Assembly: GCA_027574665.1 (NCBI GenBank)
Contig: CM050656.1
Location: forward strand, 9,623,501-9,687,500
Length of the DNA: 64,000 bases
Direction: 5' to 3'
Source: Rhynochetos jubatus
Lineage: Eukaryota > Chordata > Aves > Eurypygiformes > Rhynochetidae
Part shown: positions 36,001 through 49,100 of the stretch, one piece after another
Position numbering within the stretch: position 1 is the first letter of the stretch
Layout of the letters: every line of letters starts with the position of its first letter
The notes under the pieces: generated by a model
Told to the model about the DNA's origin: nothing
The model's database searches: none
The model's input: the letters and a program-made list of their open reading frames with translations, nothing else
Program-made: the position numbers and the translations under genes

Positions 36001-36689
36001 TTGTAGGTACTCGTTCAGGTGCAGGTTGTGTGGCCGGTGGGGTTGCTGATACCGTTTCAAGCCTGGGACTTCCCATTCAGTGAATGTGCTGCAGCCTCCT
36101 ATGGCTGCGTTCCCATCTGCTGAGACAGAACATGAGAATCCACAGTGGACCCAGCCTCTCCCCCTTCCCATTTTTGTTTCCAAAAAATGGCTAATGTAAA
36201 TAAATTGTCTGTTTACATGTGTTTTGGCATGTGAATGGAAACACTTGTCTGTGTGCCCCCACCAGCCCCACTCCTTTCCTCCCTCAGTGCTTTTGCTAAA
36301 TAAGCCTTTCTTGCTCAGCCCCAGCTCAACCCAGAGTTATTCCATTGGTATTTCCCTCTTGGACTGATAACAAGGCGAAGGAGCGGGCTGTAAAGCTGGT
36401 GACATATACCAGCCCTAATAATGTCCAGGAGCTAAAAGGTCCCCAAGCCCTGGTTTGTGCAGCAGATAAACATTGGCCAGGGACCCAGGGACTGCCTGAA
36501 ACCTGCATGTCGGGCTCTGTATGTACCACTCTGCTTGCCCTGGTCGCTGTAGGCGCTCAGACGTGTTAAAAACTCCTCTCTCGGTGCTAGAAAAGTGTGG
36601 CAGTATCCATGGTGTTCCCTGGAACACCGGTCTTGCATGGAAGCTCTTGATGTGGCTATACCTTAACATTATTCATAGAAAGTTACTGA

Positions 36690-37420
36690 AAGGGTAAATA
36701 ACGTATATTTAACAATAAAAATGCATTAAATTATAATGCAAATAGGTTATTGCACGGAAAAATACTCATACAAATTCATTTTGACCGGGTCACTCTAACT
36801 TCAGGTTGTTTTGTGCAGACCAGGAGAAGACAGGTGGTAGGTCATGTGTAGCAAAATGCTTCAGATGCTTCCAGTTGGAAAAAAAAAAAAATAAATATTC
36901 AGGCAATTATAATGCCCCTTGTTAAAGGAGGAGGTGGAAACATATTGTCATCCTCCTCACGCTGTGCATTTCCTGTGCTGCAGGATAATCAGACACTGAG
37001 ACATCCTTAATCTGGTTGGATTATTTGTGGCTGCACCTGCTTGAACTTTCTCTCTCCTGATTAACATTTGATTAAATCCACTTTTAAAATGCCAGCACGA
37101 CTGCAGCCCCGGGGGGGCACTTGCAGAGAGTGTTTTGCTCTCCAACCTGATTGCATCTGAATTAATTATGCTAAGTGCTGTGACAGGAACAATATTGATG
37201 TAACAGAAGTTTATTAGGTTGATGTGGTCATTCAGACAAGAGGGCTGTAAGCAGCTTCGTGTGCTTCAGCTGTGGCCTCCTGTGAGGAGAAAATGCCATC
37301 TCATTATTATTCGGATTGACCTGATTTGGGTAATTTCTGGGCCCAAGGTAGTTTTGGAATCTCATTAGCTTACCGACATTTGCATGTGTTAATAGAGTTC
37401 TTGCGTGTTTTTAATTCTCC
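36690..37420. other. Candidate conserved non-coding (enhancer-like) block
   Basis: This block is AT-rich but not simple repeat. It has octamer (POU) sites in opposite orientation: ATGCAAAT at 36736-36743 and ATTTGCAT at 37378-37385. It also has the homeodomain-type ATTAATTATG near 37161-37170 and several ATTA cores. No transposon signature was seen across it. The idea rests only on motif density; conservation was not tested. Confidence 0.25.
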
Positions 37421-38821
37421 ATTCCTTCCTTACCATTGAAAATGGGAGTTTGGTGAAAATCAGGGAGTTGGGCTGGGGGGACTGAAATCTTTTGTAGACT
37501 GTGTTTTGGGCCTGCTGTCGTTTGTGAGCCCCTGACCCCATGTGCACTGCTGCAGAAAGGTGTTTCCACTCCCCACTGAGCAGGGCTCCAGCAAGGACAT
37601 GGGTGCCACTGCATGTCTCAGCCCTGCCCCATTGCACAAGCCGTTACCTGGGCAGAGGGGAAAAAGTCCCAACTTCATCGTACATAGCATTCATCGGGTC
37701 TGGATTTTCACCTGTGTTATGTACTTAATCACCAGTGCCTCAAGTTTCTCTGAGTTTGTCTGTCCTGCTGTGTGAAAATCCAGGAGCAAATCCTGCCAGG
37801 AACAAATGTCTTAACCGTACTTGAACATGGATTATACTCTATCTCCAGCAGCAGTTAGTGGGCTCCGTTTTCAGCAGGCTGAAAAGCCTGAGCTCAGCTG
37901 GGCACAGACATCCTGGGGTCAGAGGGGCTGTTGCAATGGTGTTTGGCAGCTCCTTGTAGAGGGGATGGGAAGCCCTGTAGTGGCTTGCAGACACATGCTT
38001 GGGGTTTGCAGGGCTTGCTGAAGCCTAGATCTTCCGAATGCCCACCTCTACGCTGACTGTTAGATCAGATGAAGGACTGCATCCTTGACAGCAGTTACAT
38101 TGTACACGTACAGCTCAAACATGCAATGCCAGCCTTGTGTTATTGCCCTTGTGCTGATAGTTATTGGCCCAAATCCCGTTAGTCTACCTTGATGGTCTTT
38201 AATTGAGTATGCCATGAGTAACTTCAACCTCTCACAATCTAATATACAACAGATAGGTGCTTGGACATCTTATGAAAGAAGAACTTTAATGCTGTTTTCT
38301 CAGGCATCGTAAACAAAAATGTTTGCTGTGACATTTTTTTCTACTATCAGGCATGTGCATGATTTGCTTGAAGAAGTCACTTACCTGCTAGACAGCCTGT
38401 TATAGGAATGTGAGACACTGACCAGGTACTTTATCTTGTTCTGGGCTACCTGTTTCTGGGACCCATTGGTATGAAACCATCGCTTTCTCTGGAAAGTACA
38501 CAGCAGCATTCCTCTGCTATCGGCTGATGTCTTGAACCTATAACAAGTCAGGAAAGAAAAAGAGAAAGTTGCCCATTTTGTCAAAAAAAAAAAAGTATTA
38601 TAATTTTCTTCTAAATTAGTAACAAAGAGCTGTTCTCCCCAATGTTTTAGATAATTTTTTCCCCGTTCCATTTTCTGAAAAGGAAAATTAAAAGTCTAAT
38701 ACCTCATTAATACAGAAATTTGGGGGGAAGATTCTTGGGAAAGGTTTCATGGGGTGGGGAAGGGAATACCTTTTAAATCTTTTCCTGGAAAACACCTGTG
38801 CCTGGAATTAAAAACAAATAA

Positions 38822-38842
38822 TGTTTGTTTGTTTGTTTGTTT
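38822..38842 (+). repeat. (TTTG)n microsatellite, five units
   Basis: The tgtt unit repeats five times, followed by GT-rich low-complexity sequence to about 39015. Confidence 0.8.
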
Positions 38843-38884
38843 AAAAGAGTGCTTGGGAATTCATTTTCGGGCCAGCTGCAGATT

Positions 38885-39015
38885 AAAGGTTGGGGTTTGG
38901 GGGAGTTACATTTTGGGATGTTTGGGTTTTGTGGGTTTCATTGTTTGGATTTTTTGGTTTGGTTTAATTTGGGGTTGTTTGGGGTGTTTTTCCTGTCAGT
39001 TTTGCTGTTTGTTTG
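38885..39015 (+). repeat. GT-rich low-complexity stretch
   Basis: It is built almost wholly of T and G (ggtttgggggagtt, ttttttggtttggtttaatt). It yields hydrophobic F/L/G/W-rich open frames in two phases that are composition artefacts, not genes. Confidence 0.6.
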
Positions 39016-42000
39016 CTGTAGACTCCTTTTCCTTTCCGCAGCTTCTCTCTTATTACTGCACACTGTGTTCCTCCCTTTACCTGCAGAAGGTTCTGCAGTG
39101 CAAGCTGCCGGTGCCTAGTTTTGGAGGGTGATGCCCAGTTTGCTTCTGCAGATCTCCACAGTGACCCTTACATTTGTTTCACCTTTTTTTTTCCCATGAA
39201 CCCTGTGAACTCCCTGGACATCTTCCTAATTTTGGAATGATTTTTGACTACCTGATTTATTTTTTTTTTTAAAGGTTTTTCTTGCCTGATTGCTGGAGGC
39301 TGAATGAGTGAACAAAAAAAAAAATCTGGGCTAAGAAAAAAAGTTACTAATAATCCAGATAGGCTTGTTTATTCAGCTTTGAGTCTCTGGGATATAGCTG
39401 TCTGTAGCTGTATTAAATTACCCTCTGCAAGTATCTAGTCTTCACTTGTAACCCAGCATTACGCTTTGCTGTGTACTAATTCTGCACCTAGTCCTCCTCC
39501 CACAGTTCTCATTTTGAAACGTAGGCCTCTTACTGTATTTTTTTTTTCTCATGATGGTATGGCTGATAATAAATTTTATCCCCATTTTACCTCTCAAAGA
39601 AGCCATTTGTGGCTTGGTCCTTATTTTTGCTATATTCTCTACATGTATTTTCCTCCTGCATAATCAAACAGTGTGTTTTCGCAGTGGGTAGGTTGTTCAG
39701 GGGATATTTCTTTCCTGCCAGTGATATGAATTATTGAAAAGAGATGCAATATAAAGATAATATAGCAGGTGACATGTCAAAGTATGATTACTGTGATTGA
39801 TGCATTTGCATCATGAAGGCAACATTACCATAAAAAGACCTCTTGGAGCTTCTCTGGAGGTTACTTGTCTGCTGACTGTCAGGGTAGCAGCTTTCAGATT
39901 CATTGACAGACCCTTTCTTCGCATTTATAAGACAGTTCTACCATGTGAAATGGTAGAAAAGCATGTTATGGCAAATAAAGAAATTGCTAAACTCTCTCTT
40001 GCTTGGTTTTCCAGCTTGGATAGTTGGGTAGCTCTATCCTTGACTGAATAAATGCTGTCTGTCTTAACTTACTCCATACTACCCCAAACTTTGAGAGAGA
40101 CACCATGCTTTTCCTCAGCTTCAAAGCTAGAAGAGGGTTCATGACCTGGATGACTATCAGTAAGACATGAAGGGAAACTGCTTCGTCGAGAGGCAAAGCC
40201 TTATTCTTCTTTATGCTTGCTCTTCACTGCCTGGATCTGGACCTGGCTAGCAGGACTGCCCATGGCTGAACTCTTCTTCGTTGGCTGGGAAGCCTGAGGA
40301 GCAAAAATTCAGTGTGAATAACCTGAATAAGGTATCACAGTTCCCGTGCGCCTGGTGCTGGGATCCCCATGCCTGACTGCAGGAGCATGCCCTGAAGGGG
40401 ATGCTCTTCCATAGAGAGCTGGTGTAGTTAGCAGGAGACGAGGGGAAGGTGCCTCTGTTGGTTTTAGGCAAACCCATTGGCTGTTCCTCTTGTCAGAAGG
40501 GTTGATATATTTTCTTCTGCCTTGGCTTCAGCATATGAACATGCATTTGTAGTTGTAATCCAGAGTTGTAGCTTGTGTTTCAAGGAATTGCTGTGGTGTA
40601 GCAGAGTAATAATTAAAAGGCTGCAATTATATATATAAGTTCACAGTACAGGAGATGTGCTGTGCCTTTATAAGCAGTTTTATTAAAGGACTTAAAACTG
40701 CAGGTGTCCATTAGCTTTGGTGTGTATTCTGGAGGGGTCTCTACTGCTGTGCCACCAGATAAAAATTCTCTTCTTGCGTTCCTAAACTCCTTCCAAGACA
40801 GCAGTTGAAAATCAGGGGAAATGAATGCCGTTATCATCGCCACACACGTGGGATGTTGAAAAGCAGGATTTCTCTTCCAAGGAAAGAAATATGTTTGTAC
40901 TCTAAGTTGAATCCAAAAAAGCAATGTTTAAAAGGTTTTGAAACAGAAATTCCAGCCTGCCCCAAAATGAAGCTCAGTAGAAACCTTACTGTCTTTCTCT
41001 CTTGAGGATGACCAAACTGCTGAGAACTGTAGACAGCAGATTAGCCAGCATGCACAGCTATGATCTGTGGAATCATTTTGTCGTTGACATTAATATTTCA
41101 GCATAACATGGCAGTCAAAAGTGAATGCCGTTCAAAACGTAAATTCATGCTATTATCATTGTTAGAATTTCCATCATTTCTTGCTATGACAGTGTCCAAA
41201 TGATCGAACCCAAGTTCTCCCTTTCAGTAATTTTGTCAACACTGATGTCTTCTGCAAATTGTTTTGGAGCTGAGAAAGCACCTCCCAGGGGAAAAATGCT
41301 GCTTTAAAAATATAGTTAATTAGGCAGATTCAATAATGCATGTTATGAAAATTAATAGTTGTTTAGGTTTTTAAGATAAAAGTGATGTGGAATTTAATAG
41401 CAGAATGGTCTAATGAAGTACATCTTTTAATCAATAAATTACTGTGATTCAGGTTCACCATCTTCCTCCATCTCCTGTAGCAGCTGAGTACCAGCTGGAT
41501 TGGAAATGTTCTCGTCATTATAACTGAATACAGACAGCTAGTTTGGTAGTGTTTTAACCTACTTTGTACTTGTCTTTATCTTTACTCTCTTTTTTTGCTT
41601 TCCTCCTGCTACAAACCATCCCCTAGATGGTAGGACAAAGATCTGACGAACACACTTTCTTTTGTGGGTTTATGAGGTTGAGTAGCTAAAGGTTTGTTTT
41701 CATTACTAACATCCTGCTGTAGTAAAAGATCAAATTCAATACATATGACAATTGCTATATTACTTAATCCACTGTTTGCCTTCTAATTTAGCTTGAGTTG
41801 GCCTTGTTATTTGGTATGTTAGAAGAAGGCTACAATTTAGTGATTTGGCACACCCATCTTATCAGCACATGTCCTTTAATATCACACGCTGATGGAGCCT
41901 CCAGCTGTAGGACGTCACAGGATAGCTATCCCATTGGTTTCTCCTAGTTGACTTGGGGGGAGGAGGTGTTTGCTGCCAATTTTGTCAGCCCTCTCCATCA

Positions 42001-43155
42001 CAGCTTGGCAGATCCTTTTGTTTGTGGGAATGTGGGTATGCAAGGTGCCAGGGGCCATGCCGGAGAGGCAGGTCTGGATGCCGGGCTGAGTGCTCAGTGG
42101 ATGGAGGTTACAGAATGGGTGTGGGTCTTTGGGGACCTCTGGTCGCATGGTGGTATCCACATCTGTCCTGGGTTTTGGGTTGTCCAAGATGCAGCGCCTG
42201 CTGCGATAGCGTTGCAGAACAGCGGAGCCAAGTGCTGTATCCATACGGCTTTTTGGGAGCAGTTCCCCAGACCACACCCATGTGCCGTACATACGTGGGT
42301 CAGTGTAAAGCAGGGCGAGCTGACTGGTGCCTGTCATGGGTGTCCGGGTGCATGGTGCTCAGGAGAGCTGCTTGGCTGCTTTCTGGGGAGCAGTGCACAT
42401 GGACCGTTGGAGAAGAGAGCCTGGCTGAGAAGCTCAGAGCAATAGCTTTGCTGTGGCTTCAGAGCTTTGTGCAACCCACATGCCTCAAAGCTTAGGAAAA
42501 GCTACCAGACTCATGTGGTAAAGACCAGAAGTGTGAGCAGCATGTCTAAGGGAGTCTGTTCATAGATCTTCTGTGATTCTGGGAGACTGCTTTTTATTAA
42601 ACTGGGTTTTATTATGCTAGTTTGCCAAACCTGAGAGAAATAGAGAGATTTTCCCTTCATACTTTAGAAGACGTGAGCCAGACATTCTGCTACTCATCAC
42701 AGAAAGGCAAGTCGCATCTCCAGCAGCAGGATATCCAAGTGAGCATCTTCAAGAGCAAATCATATGGATTTCTCACTTGGAACCTTCCCCTGCCAAGCAA
42801 GCTCCACAGAAGTGTAATTTATATGTAAGGTCCCTTTCAAGGCATTGAGCATCGTCGTCAAGCCTGGCTAATGTGGGTAGGAGAACTTGCCATGGAGTAA
42901 TCTGGGCATTGTAGGACTTGGAGAGTTTGATGGGGTTTGTAGCTTGGTATCATGAGTCACTAGAAATGTTTTGAATAGTGCTGATTGTGGTCATTTTGTA
43001 GTGTGATAAACCACTTGTCTAATTGTAGGCAGGCAAATTCTGGATTCATTGAAGTAGACTGAGCTCCTGGGCCCCGTTTGCCTGGATGCTGTCCTTGGCT
43101 ACAAAGCAGTGGGCAGTGAATCACCCCTAAACTCAAATCACATCCACTTCTCTTT

Positions 43156-43179
43156 GGGGGGGCGGGGGTGGGACAGGGG
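43156..43179 (+). repeat. G-rich tract, potential G-quadruplex
   Basis: G runs of 7, 5, 3 and 4 are separated by C, T and ACA, which fits the quadruplex pattern. Confidence 0.55.
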
Positions 43180-46100
43180 TGTTACTATTTAGTTAGATAC
43201 AGGAATGTTTAGTAAATAGCTGCTGGGATCCAGGATAATATTATGGTGTTTTCTTTGGGTTTTTTTGTGGTGGACAAAATTATTCCAGTGGCATTTTATG
43301 AAGGAAGTCTCACTGCAGCAATGAAGATAGAATTATCAGACTCCCTTGTATTTTGAGGATAAGCAGGATTCAGCCCATCCGATGTGATATGTTTGCATGT
43401 GGCCATTCCGTTTGTGTGCCACACATGTGATCAATTTAACCAGGGGAGGATTTAGGCAGGGTGGGGAGGCCTGTGTTTCTTGTGACATGTGGAATGTTAA
43501 GCCACAAAAATGCAACCACAAAATCAGCAGATTAGAATTCCCATTTGTAACGAATAAATAATCGTTATGGTGAGATAGTCCACAAGGGATTAACACGGCT
43601 GCTTCCAATTCTGTTGTTCGATGTGCTGTGACTTTTGTTCAGGTACAGATCTCATCTTTTTTATTTTCCTTTTTTTTTTTTTCCTTTTTCCTGGTCAATA
43701 CTGTATTTGTCATGGTGATTTATGTGAATGGATGCAACTTTGCAAGGCTTGTCTCTGTACATAGCTCTTGTTTTTATTCTTGCTTGCAATTACATTATGC
43801 ACCTGTTGTTCCCCATTGGGGCCCACGTGCTTAGAGAACCCAATGCTCATGTTGCAGTTGGTTTACTCAGTTTTACAACATTTGTTACTCTCATCTGATA
43901 GATCTCTTCTGGCTTTGTGCCAGAGAGCTGCCTGGCAGTATAAATCATTCTTGCACTGAAGAGAAGAGCACAGTATCTATTTCAGGTTCCCACCCTCCAG
44001 AGCCTCATAAATCTATGCAAATGTTTCAAGAAACAGGTTTGATTGTTTAGAATGAGCTAATACTGCAAAGCCCTTCCTAGTCCTGAAATGAGTCTGGGAC
44101 TCTGGCTCCCCAGGCTTATAGGGTTAACTTAGATTTATAGGCTATGTCTACATCATTCTTAAAAAGCAAGTTTGAGAGAAGCAGAAAGCACGTTGGCTTC
44201 TCAGCTCCATGCTCATCTACACTGAGGCCCCCCCACCCACATGTCTGGGTGCTGAGTACCTGATGTCACGTTAACTGCTCTGCTGACCCCCCTGGCACAC
44301 GCAAGCATGCGTCTGCATCCTCCAGTAGGAAGCCTCCACGCAGGGGTGTTGAAAGCATTCTCCTGCCTTTACTCAAAATGTAACATGCACGTATCCTTAA
44401 TTTGCCCTTTTAGTCCAAAGACTAAGGATGAGGCATAGGCTGCTTTATTAGGCAGAGGAGACAAATGTGTGTTCCTGGATGACCTTGGATGCTCTGAATT
44501 GCCTTCAGAGGAGGTTCTGTCCTCTGGAGGGAGACTGACTGGCTGACTTGGACTGTAGTTGGAGGTGTGAGGTAGGTAGCTGGTGCTACCCTTGGCATGC
44601 GTTCAGGGCCATACAGGGCGTTTTGTCCAGGGTGAAAAGTCAGCTGTGGCTGTTCATAGCTCACAACTCTTCCGTGACTTACTGTTCCAAATTAATAGCC
44701 TAATTCCACAAGCATGGAGTTATCCTTTATCCCACATAGATCCTACCTGGTTTGTTCCCACGGTAGTCACTCTGGCTTTTTGTAGATCTCTCTGTCATGT
44801 CCCAAGAATTCCCTTAGCACAAAGTTCTTTGGCTTTCAAAAATTTTCTGATCATCCCTTGATCTAAAATCTGCTTGATGGCAGAGTGTCTCTGTTCTCAA
44901 CCTTTTACTAATGGGCTTTTTTTTTTCCCTCCTAATATGGTTGATGTGATTCCCTGGTAAGAAAGGACACTCTTCTGTGTGTCATCAATTTTCAGAATTG
45001 CCTTACCGGTATTTTTTATACACTTTAACAAGGGACTAGTGCGGAAAGCAGGATAAATGTGGCTAGGGTCTTTAGGTTAAGTAAATCAGCAGTTGGCAAC
45101 ATCTCTGAGCATTTCAAATGTAATCTATATGCTACAAGAAGTCTTACTGTGAAAAGAGTGATTACTGAAGATATGTTTGCAGCTGTAGCGATTTCTCTGA
45201 TGCTGAAGAAGGGGTTGGCTCTTCTTTGCCGGCAGTTAGTGGGAGAACTGATTAGTCTGGTCTTCTTTACTCATGTGCCTGTTTTGATGAGTACTGTCAA
45301 TATTTGTAGTTACCAAGACTTCTACTCTGATTTTATACTTTGCTGAAGTGCCCACACCGCTTGAAGGTCCCTAACAAAAACCAGAGGAGAACATTATCAC
45401 AGAACCTTCATTTCCATGGGAAGTCAGACTGAAAAATAGCCCCACAGTTGACTTGTCCTCGCTATGGACTGCAAGGCCAGTTCGCTCACCCCCTGCATGC
45501 AGCAGTGCAGCAGCAGCTCCAAATACTTGTATTTGCAAGCACAGGCAGAGCAGATGCAGCACGTGCTCTGTTGTAATGTTAGCTTCCCCAAGCATGGGTG
45601 TATTGGAAAGGACCATCAGAAGTTTCATGAAATACGTATTTGACAAAAGCATAGTGATCAGCAATAATTCTCAAAGTGCTCCTTGGAATTCAAGATAAAA
45701 AAAGTATAAAAAACCCACCAATCTTGGTATTTGCCTATCATTTGTGCTGTCTGATTTTTCATGTAATCAATGAGGATTTGATTCAGCAAAGCATTCCCTA
45801 CCATGCCTAATGCTGAACATATGAGGAACCCCACTGACTGGTGAAACAGGGGTGTTTGTGCTTGGCATGAAGGGTGTTGTTGGAAGCATGGCATAACCCA
45901 GCGGATCGCTGAGTACAAAGCCCTTCTGCATGGTTGGTTCCACAGGTCAAATGGGGCTTCAGGTATTTCATGCAGGCTTGACATTATTTCACTTGGGTTG
46001 TTGGCAATGATTTCCCAAGACGTGTGAGTGTTCACAGTATTTTGCTATAAATGTCGGGGGCTGGCTTTGGCATTCACTCCGGACATGTACTAAAGGTGAG

Positions 46101-49100
46101 GGCCATTTGCTCCAGCTGTAGGTGTGCAGACCCAGGGGCAATGCCAGAGACCTCAGTATGTTTTGCACTCCAGATCAGAGCATTTTAGTGATGCTAAACC
46201 AAGGAGGTTTGGATGGATCTATGGCCTTTTTAAAGGTAATTTTTCTTAGGAAGTTGAGAGCCTTTAAATAACGTAGGTCCTGCACCAGAAATGCTAAGAT
46301 TGAGGTATAAATACTTCTTGTTGTGGGTAACAAAAAGAGGGAACAATTGCTAGCACTGATACTGTGAAACTTCTGGAGTCCTAAATGGAAGAGCAGTCTT
46401 TTATGGGAACTTGAAGTTTTACTTCTTGTGCTGTATATGCAAACCTCAGCAAAAGAAAAGGATGTGCGGTCGCTGGCCATCACTGCTCTGGGACAGCTGT
46501 GTCGGCGAAGCAGGGCGCTGGTGAACCATTTTCTATTAATTGCTCTCTTTTTAGTGGATACACAAAAAGTTTTGACACATTTGTAGAAGACAAGTTCACC
46601 AGTGGCTCATTAAAGTTATGACTGAGGCATAACCCCTGGTTCAGCAATTCCCTAAAGCAGAGAGAGTGGAAGGATATGCTGAGAAATGCTCATCTATGAC
46701 ATATGTGTGTTTCCTACTATTTCTCTAAGCACAGCGGTACTGTGTAGATCCTGGGCTAGAGTGGCTGCTGGGAAAATGGCTTGCTTGTTGATTTTAAAAT
46801 AAAAAATCCTCCGAGTGTCTTTTATATCCCTAATTGTAGTGAAAGAATTGCTGGCTATCTCTGTACTGTAACCTCTCCTGTTTACAAACAGATGTGTTAC
46901 TGCCTTAACTGGGGATTTGGTATAAATTGATCAAAAAAAAAAAACCTCTTTCCAAAATTAGCCTTGTAAAATTCCCATAACGATTGCATGACAGAAAACT
47001 GGCCGAGTACCTCAGCGATGCTCCCCAGCCTGTGATTTGGAGAGGCGACTAAATGAAAACGCGGCCTGGCTTGTTTAAGTACAGAGGACTCTTTCCTCTG
47101 TGTGCGGTTGTTGCTATGTGAGCAAAGCTGCTGCTCTGTCTCTGAGGCCATGAAGCCAATTTTTAGGCTCTCTAGTAAAATACTTCATTACTTAAATATG
47201 CACTGTCTTTGGGGAGCACCTCTCTCCTCTCCCCTCCCTAACATACTTCATCATAAACTTCTGCAAAAATGTATAAATAAATAAAATAATCCAGGTTCCT
47301 TTTTCTTAAACAAAAATTTAATTAAATGGAAGTTAAATCCCTTTGGAATACAGAAAAGCAACTTTAAAGACACTCTAGACACTGGCTTTAAGGATTTCCT
47401 TCCTTCTTTTTGCCTAATAGACTCCAATCCTAGGATTGTATTTCTCTGCTTCAATGCTAAAAGACTTCTTAAAAGAAGCAATATTCAAAGGCCTAACCCA
47501 GACATTTTATGGGATGTCATACATTTTCGGCTGTTCATAACATAAAAAATAAAATAAAATATTGCAGGTTACTTTATCAAAGAGAAAGTTGATTTGTAAT
47601 TCCCAAGGTAGAATTATGAAAATACCTTGAGAGCATTACAGGAATGGACATTTATGAGAAGTAATAAAATTAGCTGACTGCAGTACAAATTTGCTGAATG
47701 CTTTTGGAGGAGAAAATATGTTCCTTCCCCCACTGCCCAGAGAAAATCAGACGAAAACTGACAGTTTGAGAGGCCTTTTCTGTGACAAAGCCATTCTCTA
47801 GGAGAGTAGTGTTTCTGCAATGTTACAGAAGAGTCACAGTTACCCTGGGAAAATTATGTAGACTGCATCTTCCTCCCACTGAAACAATATAAAAAGAGCT
47901 AATGGTATCGACAGGAGCGGTACTGAGTATTAACAGAGCTCTGTGTATGGGAATGGGGCAGTTTCCTGGCCGTCTTCCATCCCCAGGCTGTTGCTTCACT
48001 GGTTGGGTTGATGGGAGGATGAAGGGAGGAGGATAGGAAGATTTAGCAAGGGGTCAAAGATCAAATCTTAAGAGTTGCTGGATGCCTTCAGGTCCATAGA
48101 AAATCCAACTCACAGAACAGGCCTGTTGAGAGGGCGGTTATAGAGCTTGTCCCATCTTCCCTTTTCAAACATACATTGCACCACCTCTGTCCCGTCCTGC
48201 GAGGAGACCTGTAAGAGTCCCTGGGAGTCCCCTCTGGAGTGTTACATCCTGTGCAAGTTGGAGTGTGGCCCTAATGCTAAATGTCATGAAAAAAATACCA
48301 GAACCAGGCAGGGCACTGTCACTCGCTCTTGCCCTGCATATTTTAATGGACACCATGTTACTGGTTATCTATCTTCATGACATCTGGCATTATTTTAAGG
48401 ACATTGAGGGATATCTTTCCGCTTCCCTTGGATAAGCTTTTCCAGAAGTCTTTACTGGCAACTGACAAAATAAATAAATAGATAAGGTACCTCTTTCTCT
48501 TTTGAATGTGTCTCATAATAATTTCTGCCTGACTGGGTTGTGCCTCTTTCTGCTAAACTGAGGAATCTTTCCACATTCACAAGTTTTCCTAGGAAAGACA
48601 TGTATAACTTCCATCAGTAGATCTCCATCTTAGGCTAAATTGACCAAGCTACTTAAATCTCCTACTGTGAGGCCTGTTTCCTGGACCTTGAATTATTCTG
48701 TTGATCTTCTTTGTATTTGTGGTTTCTTAAGAAAACATGGCTTATGTGGGTAGGCTGAGAGTGGATTTATGTGTCCACCTGCTCCCCTCCTTTCCCCTCC
48801 CCATTAACCCTTGACTAATTTCACAAAGGCAGGAAGACTCTTAAAGACCTCTAGGGCGCACATGTTACCTGAAGAAATGGGAAATCCTGTTAGTGCTCTA
48901 ATGAGGGACAATCTGGAGACTTTGTGCTCAGTCACTGTTAAACATCTGAATATCCATACTGGACTGAACTGCCAAAACTCATTTTCTTCAGTTATGCTGC
49001 TCCTGATGATGCTTTTTTAAAGGCTGGTTGCTGGAGCTGTGTGTGATGGTCATAGTTTGGTCTCACCGTACTCAGATACCGAACCAAGTGCCACATACAT

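Larger units (their letters stand above)
24666..36689 (+). other. Intronic stretch with no recognised gene
   Basis: About 12 kb of apparently unique sequence. It holds homopolymer tracts at 27.2, 27.6 and 29.9 kb, a somewhat GC-richer patch near 31.3-31.8 kb with a 112-codon reverse open frame that I cannot assign, and a short ancient-repeat word at 33.08 kb. No exon-like homology was seen. Confidence 0.5.

Noticed and set aside
38825..39131. Two hydrophobic frames resembling multi-span membrane protein
   Set aside because: The F/L/G/W-rich composition comes from a GT-rich low-complexity stretch; both phases give similar artefacts.
47576..47582. TCF/LEF-like ATCAAAG as Wnt feedback site
   Set aside because: A 7-bp word occurs many times by chance in 64 kb; no cluster supports it.
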